The translations under genes were made by a program, and so were the position numbers. A model generated the notes under the pieces. The model did no database searches. It was not told where the DNA came from and was given only the letters and a program-made list of their open reading frames with translations. From Diogma glabrata (lineage: Eukaryota > Arthropoda > Insecta > Diptera > Cylindrotomidae), in the NCBI GenBank assembly GCA_963693315.1, contig OY856186.1, forward strand, positions 284,476,492 through 284,540,491: a DNA stretch of 64,000 nt, read 5' to 3'. Of the stretch, positions 1 to 12,404 are shown piece after piece. Within the stretch, counting starts at the first letter, position 1. Every line of letters begins with the position of its first letter.

Positions 1-2280
1 TGACCTATAATGGCTTGTAATCAGTCATAAGCTCGTGTTCGTAATGTATAGCCAGGCTTCATTTAATCACTTTAAAAATAAAATCAGCAAAGAACCAGGC
101 GAAGGATTTAAATCTTTTAGAATACGACGAAAGTTAAACAAAGAACAAAACCTGTTTAACGGGACGGCCAAAATATTAAATTTCTTGAGAAAATAAGCCC
201 AAACTTCAAAAAATTATTTGTTTTTCCTCAGTTTTGTTACTACTCGGCAGTTTCTGGTTTATTGAGTTATGATACAAATTCTTTAAAACATTATTCTTTT
301 GCTTAATATGGCAACATTCATTATCTTAAGAATAAAAAATTTGTTTTTGTTTAATTTTTATAGAATTGAATTCTTATAGTAACCGGTTTAAAATGGATTT
401 CTTGAACTTAAAGTTGAAAATTCAAAATTGGCTGTTCTAGGAATATCCAGTATTTTTATTTTAAATTGCTATGTGAATTTGAGTCTGTTATTGGCTTCTT
501 GTGTCAAGTTTTGCTCATATTTTGAGAAAAAATAAAGTATTTCAGTGTGATTCTGGGTTCTTACAGTTCTAACTGGGTTCTTAACTTTGAAGTTAAGAAA
601 ATTATCTCTAGAAATAGTGATTAATTTAATTTATCTAATCAAAAAACAAAATTAAGATGTTGCAAAAAAAGGAAAACAATGTAACTTCTGATTTCTGAAT
701 ATGAGAAATTCTATAGAATCTTCCTTTGCGAAAACATCAAAAGTTGAATCTCCCGATTAGCCCTTTGTTAAGGGATGCAAATCATATATGATTTTCCAAT
801 TAAGGTGTGCTCTATTTGACCTGATCTGAACCCTATTTCATTTGAATAAATTTTATTTGGTTAAAATTCACTATAGAGTGATATTCATTTTAGATATACA
901 ATAATTTCGCAAACTCAATTTCACATATGCTTTAGGTATCGCTTCTCTGCGAGATCTGAACCCTTACATAATGCTAGTCGGGATGGTGTGAAATGTTTGT
1001 ATCTAAAACTAGTTTGTATAAAAACTCGAAAGCATTATATTCTTCAAACTGGCCGAAAACATTAACAAAAATAACAGCAACAAAGTTTTTCACTATTGTT
1101 TTTGAATTTTTAAATAAATTATTTCATATTTTCTAAGTTCTAAACAGTTAATATTATAATAACAAACGGTTACAAATTATTGCAAAATGTACGATTTATA
1201 TTTATCTTGAAAGTGAACGCGTGGGAAATTTTAGAATATGTAAACAAGTTTTCATTTATTTTAAGTTTTAATAGTTTTAAGTTTGTTATTTCCTTTTTAA
1301 TGCTAAAAACATTTTGAACGTGAATGGGAATTAAATTGTTTACAATTCGGTTCATTTTTGATTAAAATAAATACATACTATAAAGGTTGTGTTTAACATA
1401 GGTAATATCAAGCGGTGCGTATTTGGAAAAAGAACCAAGAAAGCTCAGTCAGTGAAGTGCATACACATGCCAAAACAGACAGCCAGTTTCACGGTAATTG
1501 GGAAAACTGCAACTAACCATTTGCCCTGACAATAGAATGAGATTGATTTAAAATATAAAGTGTTACATCTACAGTATAACGGAAGTTGAATGACGTTAAT
1601 AATTATTTCCGTGAAAGAAATTGACTTTGGCTTTACATCATGAATTTTTTATTTGAAAACAGATTTATTTGAAATTAGTTTAACTATATTTAAATTTCAC
1701 AAAAACATAACGTGCGGTTTTTCCAACAACACCGTTCTAATCTGCAGCAAAATGTTGGGCATCACTAAATAATTAGATCACCTTCACCTATCGAATCGAA
1801 AAATTATTACACATAAATTTTTGTCCAACATACCAAAATCATCGATTTTTATGATAAATCATCGAAGATCGAAAATTCGATGATTCAAACATTTTGCTGG
1901 TGTACAGTTGTTAAGACAACCCTAACGTGGTTAAGACAACTTCATGTCGATTGAAAATAGAACATATTTTTCGGGGTGGGATCCACTTCAGTCTTTTATT
2001 GTTGTTAAGTTAATTTTTATTCTAAGAGCTATAAATTGTGTCCTAATTATTTGCTGTCCAAATTTTCCATTGTAGAGTTGTTTCTTTCCGAACGATTATT
2101 TCAATATAGTAGCCAAGTTGTGGAATTTAATTTCTAATAAGCTACTCACTATATCTATAACAGTTCTCCTGCCACACTTCCAAATTTCATCCTAATCTTC
2201 GTTATTTAAAGAAACAAAATAATAAATATTTTATAGGCTAAACATGAACAACTTCAAACTTCCAAATATTAGTATGCTAA
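1..2280. other. AT-rich intergenic DNA
   Basis: No reading frame longer than about 60 codons has any recognisable motif, and I see no RNA gene. Around 1,760-1,900 there are a few short partly self-complementary stretches rich in ATCGAT-like words, but nothing with clear element boundaries. Confidence 0.6.
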
Positions 2281-2287
2281 ACATGTC

Positions 2288-2500
2288 CAACTTTGAAATA
2301 GTCATCGCCTCGATGCTGTAATTGATAAGCATGTCTTCCATAACAGGATTTGAATCACTGCACTGACGAGGAAGGTTTCAATTCGGCACGAAACACCACA
2401 AAAAAACAAAAAGTGGAGTTCTTCTCTGGGAACAAAAATTAAACCTTGCCTTTGAATTGAAAACACTTTAATTATTTCTTTACTTGAGTTTAATTGTTTA
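2288..2500 (+). mobile_element. tRNA-derived SINE, copy 1 (diverged)
   Basis: This stretch matches, over its whole length, a second copy on the other strand at 41,186-41,385. Both begin with CAACTTTGAAAT, pass through a tRNA-like head (TCATCGCCTC..., then a B-box region that here has decayed to GGTTTCAATTC), continue with a shared body containing AGTGGAGTT, and end in TTTGAATT...TTTACTTGAGTTTAATTG. A pol III-type head plus a shared unrelated body is the hallmark of a tRNA-derived SINE. The B box is intact only in copy 2. The tRNA parent cannot be named. The small reading frame on the opposite strand is incidental. Confidence 0.6.
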
Positions 2501-3279
2501 CAAAAGTCCCCAAAAATGCCCAACTAATTTATAAAACTAAAATATAAATATATAAAATAAATATACAAATGATTATATTTAGTTTTTAATATGATAATTA
2601 CATTGTGGTCGTACAACAAATAGTACAAACACCTTAGGAGAGAGCGTGTCAGCGATATGCAGCTCGAGCTCCAAACACACCTCGGGAGAAAAACATGCAC
2701 CTCTCTCTCATGGTGTATAATCTACTGTTATGAAAACAAAAACATGTACAATAAATTCAAACAAATAATTATAAAAACCACCTACTATGATGAAAATTTA
2801 AATTTATAATTTTCGTTTTCTTTAAATGATTCGATTTTACCCGCAGGACTTCGCCAACGGACTCCAAACACACCTCGGGAGTAAATGATGCTCTTCTCTA
2901 TCTTGGTGTATAATCTACTATTTTTTACTACTAGGCTGAAAAATCATCAGTATATGCTCAATTTCTCCAATGAGAAGTAATTTTTCTCTTTCTAGGTAAA
3001 TAATAAAAATAAGCACTAAATAATAATAATAGGACAGTACAAAAAGTATTTGAACAACAAAAAAATTCGTTACAGCAATCTGATAGCGGGATATTGTAGA
3101 ATTGTAGAACAAGATATTATAAAAGAGGGGAAAGTAAATCGAATCGACAGCTGCGGAATGGGGTGGGTTTTAGGGGTTGAAAACATATTTCCGCTATTTC
3201 TGGCTAAACCGTGCATCCTATCAAAAAAAGTTACGCATAAAAGTTGTAGGGAATAAAAAGATCTACAACTTTTGGATCA
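2501..3279. other. AT-rich DNA with a duplicated ~60-bp segment
   Basis: A segment starting CTCCAAACACACCTCGGGAG and ending TGGTGTATAATCTACT occurs at about 2,669-2,728 and again at 2,862-2,921, as a diverged direct repeat. The end of the motif resembles GTGGTATATAATGTACT at 14,155, on the far side of the inverted-repeat complex. No coding sequence is recognisable. Confidence 0.5.
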
Positions 3280-3775
3280 ACTATTTTTACCCTATCCTCA
3301 AAACTTTTCGAAAAAAATGCGAAAAACTAATTTTACGGTTTTTAATTTTTTTCTTTGACAAAAAAAACTTTATGAAGCTCAAACATTGGCAAAAGATACC
3401 TCTATTTATTTAAAAAAAGGTAGCAATTTTTTCGGACGGAAATATTTAGAGGTTGTTGTTAAATTTAATTTAACTGCGATTCCTCTTAAAACTACGCCTC
3501 CTACAGAGTTCTGTTTTGGCTTACTTTCTTGTTGTTACGTCTACTTTCGATAAATGGTAAAAAAGGTAACCTGAAATGGAAAAAATGGCGGGAAATTAAA
3601 AAACCGAAAAAATCCCTTTTTTCGTGGTAATTTGCATATTTATAGTTGAATAATTGTTATTAATATATAAAATCATTTTTAATTTTTTTATGACTACGTA
3701 AACGACGATCATTCGGAAATACATTTATGAATGCTTTCGTTACTTTTAGTTTATTTAAGTAACAAAATAGTAGTT
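3280..3775. repeat. outer fragment of the inverted-repeat complex
   Basis: The part from about 3,430 to 3,775 repeats, in direct orientation, the sequence at about 11,330-11,710 and is therefore inverted relative to 7,985-8,340. It includes the words TCGGACGGAAATATTTAG, CTACAGAGTTCTGTTTTGG and GACTACGTAAACGACGATC. The part at about 3,290-3,370 is inverted relative to 14,020-14,105. These are older, diverged pieces of the same repeat family as the large palindrome. Confidence 0.65.
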
Positions 3776-3779
3776 TAAT

Positions 3780-4060
3780 CAATGAGTGTATAATGAAATA
3801 GTTTATTCTCAAGCAAACGTTTAAAATTTGAGCGAGGCACGAGCGAGAATTTTAATTTGCGAGAGAATAAAATTCATTAAACACGAATCGATTACAATAC
3901 TTTATTCTCTGACAAAGAATTGTGTATTATAAAAAATCAAAACATTTTCTTCAATTAAAACAATAAATCAAATTTCTTATTAAAAAAAACCCTGATAATA
4001 AAAACGCCCATCTCATACAATCAACCAAGTTCAACTAAACGAAATAAGAGAATGTAAAGC
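3780..4060. repeat. dispersed hairpin-containing repeat, copy 1
   Basis: It starts with an imperfect hairpin whose arms are GTGTATAATGAAATAGTTTATTCTC and its near reverse complement around GAGAGAATAAAATTCATT, then continues through TTATTCTCTGACAAAGAATTG and CATACAATCAACC. The same sequence is present in three separated blocks at 39,130-39,256, 41,085-41,170 and about 41,545-41,625, so this copy is the uninterrupted version. Confidence 0.55.
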
Positions 4061-4200
4061 TGCAATTAGACTGTTGCAGAACTCTACAATATTTCTGCAA
4101 TGGTAGTGTGTAAAATATTCATTGCAGAAAAGTTTGGCAATGAAAGTTTTCGGCCTAATGATGCCTTCCGCTGTTTGTTTCCAACCCCAATCTGTTGCAA

Positions 4201-7200
4201 TTATTTCATTTCCAAGTTGAAGCTGATAATACGCTCTAAAACAATGTTGTTTTGCTGCCCCTGTTGTTGGAGCTTATTTTTGCAATTTAAAAGTGGATTT
4301 AACGTGCCTGTTTTATAAATGATAAACCGTAAATCATGCAGAGCTAAATCATGCTTTTTACTGTACATCCATGCTATTAATTTATTGCCATTTTCTGCTA
4401 TCATCTCTTTATTAGCATTGTTTTGGTAAAAAGGATCAGCCAATCGAGGAAAATCTTTATTTTGTAAAATTCTTTTTATTGATCTTCCTTTCCTTTTTCC
4501 TTCTAATCCTGAGGTAGTATCAGAACCTGTAAAACAATGTAGGAATGCCAAATACTTTTGTTTCGATGGATCTGTAAAGCTATTAGACGTATAGAAAGAA
4601 TCGCGAACATTACCCGTCGATGGTTTGTCAAAGAATATATCTAAATTTTTCGCATTTAACTTTATCTTGCCCAACAACTATCACCATTTTATCATCTGTG
4701 GCGACTTCACATAGAAACCCTGCTGTTCGGAGCTCTTGCGATAATATTTGTATTACATTCATTTGATAAAAATGTTTCTTGCAAAGAGGGTATAGTGGTG
4801 TGATCTTGAAAATAGTTAATACCCGGTACCATCACTGATTTTTGTCGTCCAAGACGTTCTGTCGTTTTTGTGGCAATCGAAGTGGCCGTATACGTATTAT
4901 CAACATTAGGGTATCCATCAAAAATTATATAACTCTTCGCTGCGTAATGACTGCGTACATATCGAAGGTATGTACCGTCCGCTATATTCACCTAAACAAT
5001 AATAAAACCAATTCATCTTCTGTTTCTAATTCAATAAAAATTTATTTCAATACTTTCAGTTCATTTTTACATCAATAATAATTTTTTTTTTAAATTTTTA
5101 AATAATTAACGGCCAGCTAAATTTCGAATATATTATAAAAATAAACGAACGTACCAATTTTATTTTCATTTCTAACGAACAGATGTCGTTACTAAATTTT
5201 TGCTGAATCTTGGTGTTGCACGATTTTCATTAGAAGATGTCAAAAAAATCACATTTTTTGTTTTTTATGAAGTCGATGTTTAAAAATTTGATATATAAAA
5301 AGATTCATTCCGGTTTTGGTTTTTCAAGAGATCACATCTAGTCAAAGTAAAAATAGTAAAAATAATGCAATTAATATAATTTCAATATAAAAGTGATTGT
5401 ATGTCTTATCATTATATTTTTTTATAATAATTACTTGTGAAAAATAATAGTGAAATTTTGAAAATCGTTTAAACAAAGAAAAGGATAAATTATTCATATA
5501 TGTAGTGACGAAGAAAATTTTCCTTGATTTTATAAAAATAAAAATAACCTTGATTTGTTAATGTTAAAAATATTTGTGATACGTCATTTGTCTTAAAACA
5601 AAAGAAATAAAAATTATTGAATAAAGAAAAATAAATGATTTTGCAATCATCATTTCGAATTGGAATAAATAAATAAAATAAAAGGAATAAATCAAGCCAG
5701 ATATAAATAAAATAATTATAATTACTTAAAGGTGACATCATCAATAATTAGAAAACGAAATACATTTTTAATATATAAAAATAAAATAATAAAACTAAAG
5801 GAAAATATGTGTTGTACGGGATTCTGGGGAACAATTTCGGATTTCATCAGTCTCAACGATCTTTAAGATAAGTTTCTATTTTTGTATAATTAATGTTACT
5901 AAATTATATTATTCTTTGTATTCTTGGTAGTCCTATGCAATGATAGGCTAATTTTATAAAAGTTAAGAGATTCCCAAATTTAGGATTCGTGTGGGGACAA
6001 ACCGCATCCCGTGTATATTTTTTTTATATTTTGTTAGCAAAAGTCCAAGCCATTATACAGTGGCAGAACAAATATTGGTCCCTGTTTCGGCGCCAATTAC
6101 TATTACAATTACTATTTTTACTTTGACTAGATGTGATCTTTTGAAAAACCAAAACCGGAATGAATCTTTTTATATATCAAATTTTTAAACATCGACTTCA
6201 TAAAAAACAAAAAATGTGATTTTTTTGACATCTTCTAATGAAAATCGTGCAACACCAAGATTCAGCAAAAATTTAGTAACGACATCTGTTCGTTAGAAAT
6301 GAAAATAAAATTGGTACGTTCGTTTATTTTTATAATATATTCGAAATTTAGCTGGCCGTTAATTATTTAAAAATTTTAAAAAAAAATTATTATTGATGTA
6401 AAAATGAACTGAAAGTATTGAAATAAATTTTTATTGAATTAGAAACAGAAGATGAATTGGTTTTATTATTGTTTAGGTGAATATAGCGGACGTTACAGGT
6501 ACTTTTTTTTTATTACTGCGACTGTATCGTTTTTTGCTTCACACCACTTCATGTAATAGGAAACCCCCATTGACAACATGCACTACTATATTATTGTACT
6601 CCGGCAACTCATTAACGCTCGTAAACAATTTATACAAATCTGATTTGACACTTTGTTAAACCCGTTTTCGGCAAACAGTGATAGTGAGTACGGAGCAAGT
6701 TCATGTTTGAGGTGATCCTTCATATCATTTTTATTACTGATCTGTAGAGAAATTCTTTGAAATAATAGTAAAGGGTTTATTGTCACCTTTTCATCACTTA
6801 CTTTAATCGAAGAGTCAATACTTTTTAACGACAAAACTTTGTTTTTGCGTTGGAATTATACGCTGCCGAAGTCCTTGCCAACTATTGATTCTGCCAATTT
6901 TTTCTGCCGATTTTGTAGGCTTTGTGGCAGTTGATAGAATTGACTCCAGAAAAAATTGACATGATATTGGATGATTCGGGAAACGGATTGTATCGATTAA
7001 AAAATCAGATAACTTTTTTATGTCACTCTCGTCTCTCATTATGCGAGACTCTCTTGCATCAACGTGCTGCTCTGATGTAATAATGACACATTGCAAAAAT
7101 CTTCTATTTCATTGCTTTGCTTGCTTATTAGTCAAAACACTTTCCGAAACCCCACGGCCGTGTGTTACTCCTCCTTAACTATGCATGCACCTAATCAAAA

Positions 7201-7270
7201 CCTGCTCGATAGTAATGTCAGACCATATTCCAGACCAGAATTTGCAAGAACGCCACTCTGCAAAACCCGT
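4201..7270 (-). pseudogene. broken transposon-associated gene with PIN/XPG-like C-terminal region, left copy
   Basis: Read on the minus strand, this relic runs from about 7,270 to 6,498, is interrupted by a TIR element (6,497-4,971), and resumes at 4,970 to a stop at 4,201. The first part has SDITIEQVLIRCMHS, GRGVSESVLTNKQAKQ and ITSEQHVDARESRIMRD; the middle has ELAPYSLSLFAENG and YIIFDGYP; the end has HCFTGSDTTSGLEGKRKGRS. I recognise this series from a large, mostly uncharacterised animal protein family that spreads with mobile DNA. The GSDTTS..G..KGR region resembles the acidic/helix-hairpin region of XPG/FEN1-type nucleases, which is inference. There are several frameshifts, for example at about 4,690-4,720, and in-frame stops, so it is not functional. 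Confidence 0.6.
4971..6497. mobile_element. 1.5-kb non-autonomous TIR element inserted in the relic gene
   Basis: The element has terminal inverted repeats of about 390 bp (4,971-5,362 and 6,108-6,497) starting TGTACCGTCCGCTATATTC on the left and TGTAACGTCCGCTATATTC, inverted, on the right. It is flanked by GGTA at 4,967-4,970 and 6,498-6,501, a 4-bp target-site duplication; a 5-bp AGGTA is nearly as good. Removing the element and one GGTA restores a continuous minus-strand reading frame KKYLRYVRSHY in the host gene, which fixes the boundaries. No transposase is encoded. The superfamily is not clear from a 4-5 bp duplication. Confidence 0.75.
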
Positions 7271-7464
7271 ATATATCATTGTAGATCTACTACACTACCT
7301 ATTGTATGATTATATTTTGTTTAGTAAACTAATTGATTTCGAGTAAAAAACTAAAATTGTTCTTAAATGCATATTGGGAATGTGCATTTTTTATGTTTTG
7401 TTTGATAGTAACAATCCCAATTCCCATGTACGACGATCGTAGAAGTCATCAAAATACTTTTTGT

Positions 7465-7548
7465 ACGAGTAAACCGTAAAATTCACTTTTGCGATTCAAA
7501 AATTGTACATAAAGCAGGCCTTTTTTTCTATTGAAATAACAATGCTAA
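7465..7548 (-). repeat. dispersed ~80-bp repeat
   Basis: The block with TACGAGTAAACCGTAAAATTC and GAAATAACAATGC recurs at 12,127-12,208 (right arm), 18,282-18,352 and 20,107-20,195 with moderate divergence. It is often followed by the motif around TTAATACATAAATAGCTATTT (about 7,960-7,990, 11,705-11,725 and 18,180-18,195). Confidence 0.5.
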
Positions 7549-7560
7549 AGCCGGGCATTC

Positions 7561-7677
7561 ACATACAACGGAAACAGAAACAGAAACCGAATTTCATACA
7601 AATTTGACAGATAAAAATTCGGTTTCTGTAAAATTTGTATGAAATTCGGTTTCGGTTTCTGTTTCCGTTGTATGTGG
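7561..7677. mobile_element. ~117-bp palindromic MITE
   Basis: The element is almost entirely self-complementary. It begins ACATACAACGGAAACAGAAA, passes a short centre around GACAGATAAAAATTCGG, and returns as TTTCTGTTTCCGTTGTATGT. The same element lies at 11,998-12,114 in the other palindrome arm, and a partial copy lies at 30,397-30,455, which shows that it is a dispersed family. Confidence 0.65.
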
Positions 7678-8464
7678 TTTCAAGCCTTAAAAGTGAAATA
7701 ACGCTAAAGCCTAAAATAACGAAATAGCCTAAAGTTATTATATCACTATTATTTCGAAAAACTACTTTGTGAAAATAATTTTCGAAAAAATATTTGACTA
7801 TTTCGTGTAAATATATGTAGTTTTATTTATGCAAATAATACAGAATCTTACTCGTACAAAAAATCTTGTATGCAATTCAGGCATAAAGTATCTTTTTTGC
7901 TTTCGAGTGATTGTTTCTCTCGAGCAACAATTTCACTCTCAAGCGGAAAAGACATACTTTATGCCCTTAATACATAAATAGCTATTTTTGTTACTTAAAT
8001 AAACTAAAAGTAACGAAAGCATATAATTATTCATAAATGTGTTTCCGAATGATCGTCGTTTACGTAGTCATAAAAAAATTAAAAATGATTTTATATATTA
8101 ATAACAATTATTCAACTATAATTCAACTATAAAAAAGGGATTTTTTCGGTTTTTTAATTTCCCCATTAATAAATAACAATTATTCAACGATAAATATGCA
8201 AATTACCATGAAAAAAGGGATTTTTTCGGTTTTTTCAATAAGTGATCCAAAACAGAACTCTGTAGGAGGAGTAGTTTTAAGAGGAATCGCAGTTAAAACT
8301 TTGGTTGTTTTTTTAAAAATATTAAATTTAACAACAACCGCTAAATATTTCCGTCCGACAAACTTACTGCCTTTTTGGAATAAATAGCGGTATATTTTGC
8401 CAAAGTTTGAGCTTCATAAATAGTGGAGTCATATTAGCATTTTATATTACATCAATATGAGCAA

Positions 8465-9215
8465 AGTTGAATTTTTTTTTTGTTTTATGTTAAGGACATA
8501 AAAGTTAGTGGGCATGTAATTATTTAGCAAATTTGGAGGTCCAGAAGTGCCTCAAAAATGGCAAAAACTGGTTTTTTGGTGCTTTTTGAGTAGGTCGCTT
8601 CACTGTTTTTGAAATATTTCGGGCTCTAATGATCATAAAAAAAAAAATGAAAAATGTTTGTGATTAAATTTCAAATCCATCTAGGGGGGTTAGATACTTT
8701 AAAAGTGTAACCTAACCTAAAAAAAACAAATCGCGTGACTTTTTTTTTTTACTAAATCTATGATAAGGGGCGGAAAAATCGTCGAATTTTCATGAAAATT
8801 TCAGGAAACATGTATTTTAATAGTCTTAATAAGGGATTTAATTTTTATGAAAAAATTTTAATTTTTTCGGCCACAATTGGCATTTTTCGTTAAATTTGGC
8901 AAATGGTGCCATTTTTTGCGAAAACATCCAAAATAAAAATTTTTTTTTAATCTGTACTTTTTTTATCTACTTTAACCTAAACAGAATTAAAATTATGTTG
9001 CCTTAATTTAAATGCCCATTTTTGGGCATGAAAAAAAACACTAATTTTTTTGACATTTTACCATATATACGGTATTATTTATGCTATTATCATGTATTTT
9101 GCATAAAAGTGAAATATGCAATTCAAATTAATAAAAAATATTTTTTAAAATTATACATAACCTACAAAACATTTTTTTCTTGCAATGGCCTAAATTGCTT
9201 TTGGTAAATAATTAA
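8465..9215 (-). repeat. repeat unit U, copy 1
   Basis: This ~750-bp unit runs (on the minus strand) from TTACCAAAAGCAATTTAGGCC to ATGTCCTTAACATAAAAC and includes GTATCTAACCCCCCTAGATG. Further copies are at 9,660-10,415 (+), 10,775-11,222 (+, internally deleted) and 13,566-13,980 (+, partial). No conserved reading frame is present across copies. Confidence 0.75.
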
Positions 9216-9568
9216 AATTAAACTAACAAAATATATGTCATAATAATCAAAAATAGCAGTTGAAGTAGTATATAAGTAATAGTTTAAGCAAAAATTGTAA
9301 TAATAATTTAAACTGAGGATGAGGTAAGTCGAAATCGATATTCAATAAAATAAAAAATCAAATTCAAATTGTTACTATAAGGAAGCTTATATTATTATTA
9401 ATAAAATAAAAATTTTAAAAATAAACAGCAAAAAGTATATTTTTAAATATTGCATTTTAATTCAAAAGTGACAAAAGCACACAAACAGTGAATAATATGG
9501 AAAACCATAATAACACATATAGAATTTTCAATTGAAAATATAATTGGCGTAAAATTATTTATGCTGTG

Positions 9569-10417
9569 TATTTTATATGTTTGAAAAATGTTTGAAAAAA
9601 ATTGATATTACGTTTTTTCAAAATCTTATATCAAATATTTACAACAATTGTAATAACATTTTAATTATTTACCAAAAGCAATTTAGGGCATTGCAAGAAA
9701 AAAAAGTATTGTAGGTTATGTATAATTTTAAAAAATATTTTTTATTAATTTGAATTGCATATTTCACTTTTATGCAAAATACATGATAATAGCATAAATA
9801 ATATCGTATATATGGTAAAATGTCAAAAAAATGCAAAAATTAATGCTTTTTTTTTCATGTCCAAAAATGGGAATTTAAATTAAGGCAACATAATTTTAAT
9901 TATACTTAGGTTAAAGTAGATAAAAAAAAGTACAGATTAAAAAATTTTTATTTTGGATGACTTCTCATAAAATGGCACCATTTGCCAAATTTAACGAAAA
10001 ATGCCAATTGTGGCCGAAAAAATTAAAATTTTTCCATAAAAATTAAATCCCATATTAAGACTATTAAAATACATGTTTCCTGAAATTTTCATGAAAATTC
10101 GACGATTTTTCCGCCCCTTATCATAGATTTAGTAAAAAAAAAAAGTCACGCGATTTGTTTTTTTTAGGTTAGGTTACACTTTTAAAGTATCTAACCCCCC
10201 TAGATGGATTTGAAATTTAATCACAAACATTTTTCATTTTTTTTTTTATGATCATTAGAGCCCGAAATATTTCAAAAACAGTGAAGCGACCTACTCAAAA
10301 AGCACCAAAAAACCAGTTTTTGCCATTTTTGAGGCACTTCTGGACCTCCAAATTTGCTAAATAATTACATGCCCACTAACTTTTATGTCCTTAACATAAA
10401 ACAAAAAAAAAATTCAC
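9569..10417. repeat. loop of the palindrome, filled by a second copy of unit U
   Basis: The 849-bp spacer is itself mostly unit U (9,660-10,415) in + orientation, inverted relative to copy 1 and direct relative to the copy in the right arm. It is more diverged than the two arms are from each other, for example GGGCATTGCAAG in place of GGCCGTTGCAAG, so it was present before the arms were duplicated. Confidence 0.75.
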
Positions 10418-11997
10418 ACAGCATAAATAATTTTACGCCAATTATATTTTCAATTGAAAATTCTATATGTGTTATTATGGTTTTCCATATTATTCACTGT
10501 TTGTGTGCTTTTGTCACTTTTGAATTAAAATGCAATATTTAAAAATATACTTTTTGCTGTTTATTTTTAAAATTTTTATTTTATTAATAATAATATAAGC
10601 TTCCTTATAGTAACAATTTGAATTTGATTTTTTATTTTATTGAATATCGATTTCGACTTACCTCATCCTCAGTTTAAATTATTATTACAATTTTTGCTTA
10701 AACTATTACTTATATACTACTTCAACTGCTATTTTTGATTATTATGACATATATTTTGTTAGTTTAATTTTAATTATTTACCAAAAGCAATTTAGGCCGT
10801 TGCAAGAAAAAAATGTTTTGTAGGTTATGTATAATTTTAAAAAATATTTTTTATTAATTTGAATTGCATATTTCACTTTTATGCAAAATACATGATAATA
10901 GCATAAATAATACCGTATATATGGTAAAATGTCAAAAAAATTAGTGTTTTTTTTCATGCCCAAAAATGGGCATTTAAATTAAGGCAACATAATTTTAATT
11001 CTGTTTAGGTTAAAGTAGATAAAAAAAAGTACAGATTAAAAAAAAAATTTTATTTTGGATGACTTCGCAAAAAATGGCACCATTTGCCAAATTTAACGAA
11101 AAATGCCAATTGTGGCCGAAAAAATTAAAATTTTTTCATAAAAATTAAATCCCTTATTAAGACTATTAAAATACATGTTTCACTTTTATGTCCTTAACAT
11201 AAAACAAAAAAAAAATTCAACTTTGCTCATATTGATGTAATATAAAATGCTAATATGACTCCACTATTTATGAAGCTCAAACTTTGGCAAAATATACCGC
11301 TATTTATTCCAAAAAGGCAGTAAGTTTGTCGGACGGAAATATTTAGCGGTTGTTGTTAAATTTAATATTTTTAAAAAAACAACCAAAGTTTTAACTGCGA
11401 TTCCTCTTAAAACTACTCCTCCTACAGAGTTCTGTTTTGGATCACTTATTGAAAAAACCGAAAAAATCCCTTTTTTCATGGTAATTTGCATATTTATCGT
11501 TGAATAATTGTTATTTATTAATGGAGAAATTAAAAAACCGAAAAAATCCCTTTTTTCGTGGTAATTTGCATATTTATAGTTGAATAATTGTTATTAATAT
11601 ATAAAATCATTTTTAATTTTTTTATGACTACGTAAACGACGATCATTCGGAAACACATTTATGAATAATTATATGCTTTCGTTACTTTTAGTTTATTTAA
11701 GTAACAAAAATAGCTATTTATGTATTAAGGGCATAAAGTATGTCTTTTCCGCTTGAGAGTGAAATTGTTGCTCGAGAGAAACAATCACTCGAAAGCAAAA
11801 AAGATACTTTATGCCTGAATTGCATACAAGATTTTTTGTACGAGTAAGATTCTGTATTATTTGCATAAATAAAACTACATATATTTACACGAAATAGTCA
11901 AATATTTTTTCGAAAATTATTTTCACAAAGTAGTTTTTCGAAATAATAGTGATATAATAACTTTAGGCATTGTTATTTCACTTTTAAGGCTTGAAAC

Positions 11998-12114
11998 CAC
12001 ATACAACGGAAACAGAAACCGAAACCGAATTTCATACAAATTTTACAGAAACCGAATTTTTATCTGTCAAATTTGTATGAAATTCGGTTTCTGTTTCTGT
12101 TTCCGTTGTATGTG
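11998..12114. mobile_element. palindromic MITE, right-arm copy
   Basis: Counterpart of the 7,561-7,677 element. It begins with ACATACAACGGAAACAGAAA and ends with the inverted form. It duplicated passively with the palindrome arm. Confidence 0.6.
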
Positions 12115-12404
12115 AATGCCCGGCTTTAGCATTGTTATTTCAATAGAAAAAAAGGCCTGCTTTATGTACAATTTTTGAATCGCAAAAGTGAATTTTACGG
12201 TTTACTCGTACAAAAAGTATTTTGATGACTTCTACGATCGTCGTACATGGGAGTTGGGATTGTTACTATCAAACAAAACATAAAAAATGCACATTCCCAA
12301 TATGCATTTAAGAACAATTTTAGTTTTTTACTCGAAATCAATTAGTTTACTAAACAAAATATAATCATACAATAGGTAGTGTAGTAGATCTACAATGATA
12401 TATA

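Larger units (their letters stand above)
6115..9568 (+). repeat. left arm of a 7.4-kb near-perfect palindrome
   Basis: Every position pairs with the right arm: coordinate sums are 19,674 in the outer part, 19,687 after a small indel near 7,700, and 19,985 after a ~298-bp segment (about 8,505-8,805) that is absent from the right arm. Predicted small peptides in the two arms are identical or differ by one residue, so the inversion is recent or maintained by gene conversion. The arm contains the end of the TIR element, the first half of the relic gene, a MITE at 7,561-7,677 and repeat unit U at 8,465-9,215. Confidence 0.9.

Noticed and set aside
8196..8387. 63-codon frame repeated identically in both palindrome arms
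   Set aside because: Identity follows from the inverted duplication; the fragment copy at about 3,430-3,620 does not keep the frame.
9310..9345. CTGAGGATGAGG...GTCGAAATCG as a second hammerhead ribozyme (also at 10,650 and 39,640)
   Set aside because: CTGAGGA and GAAA are present, but the first stem II pair would be U with C and there is no NUH dinucleotide flanked by a strand complementary to the sequence after GAAA.
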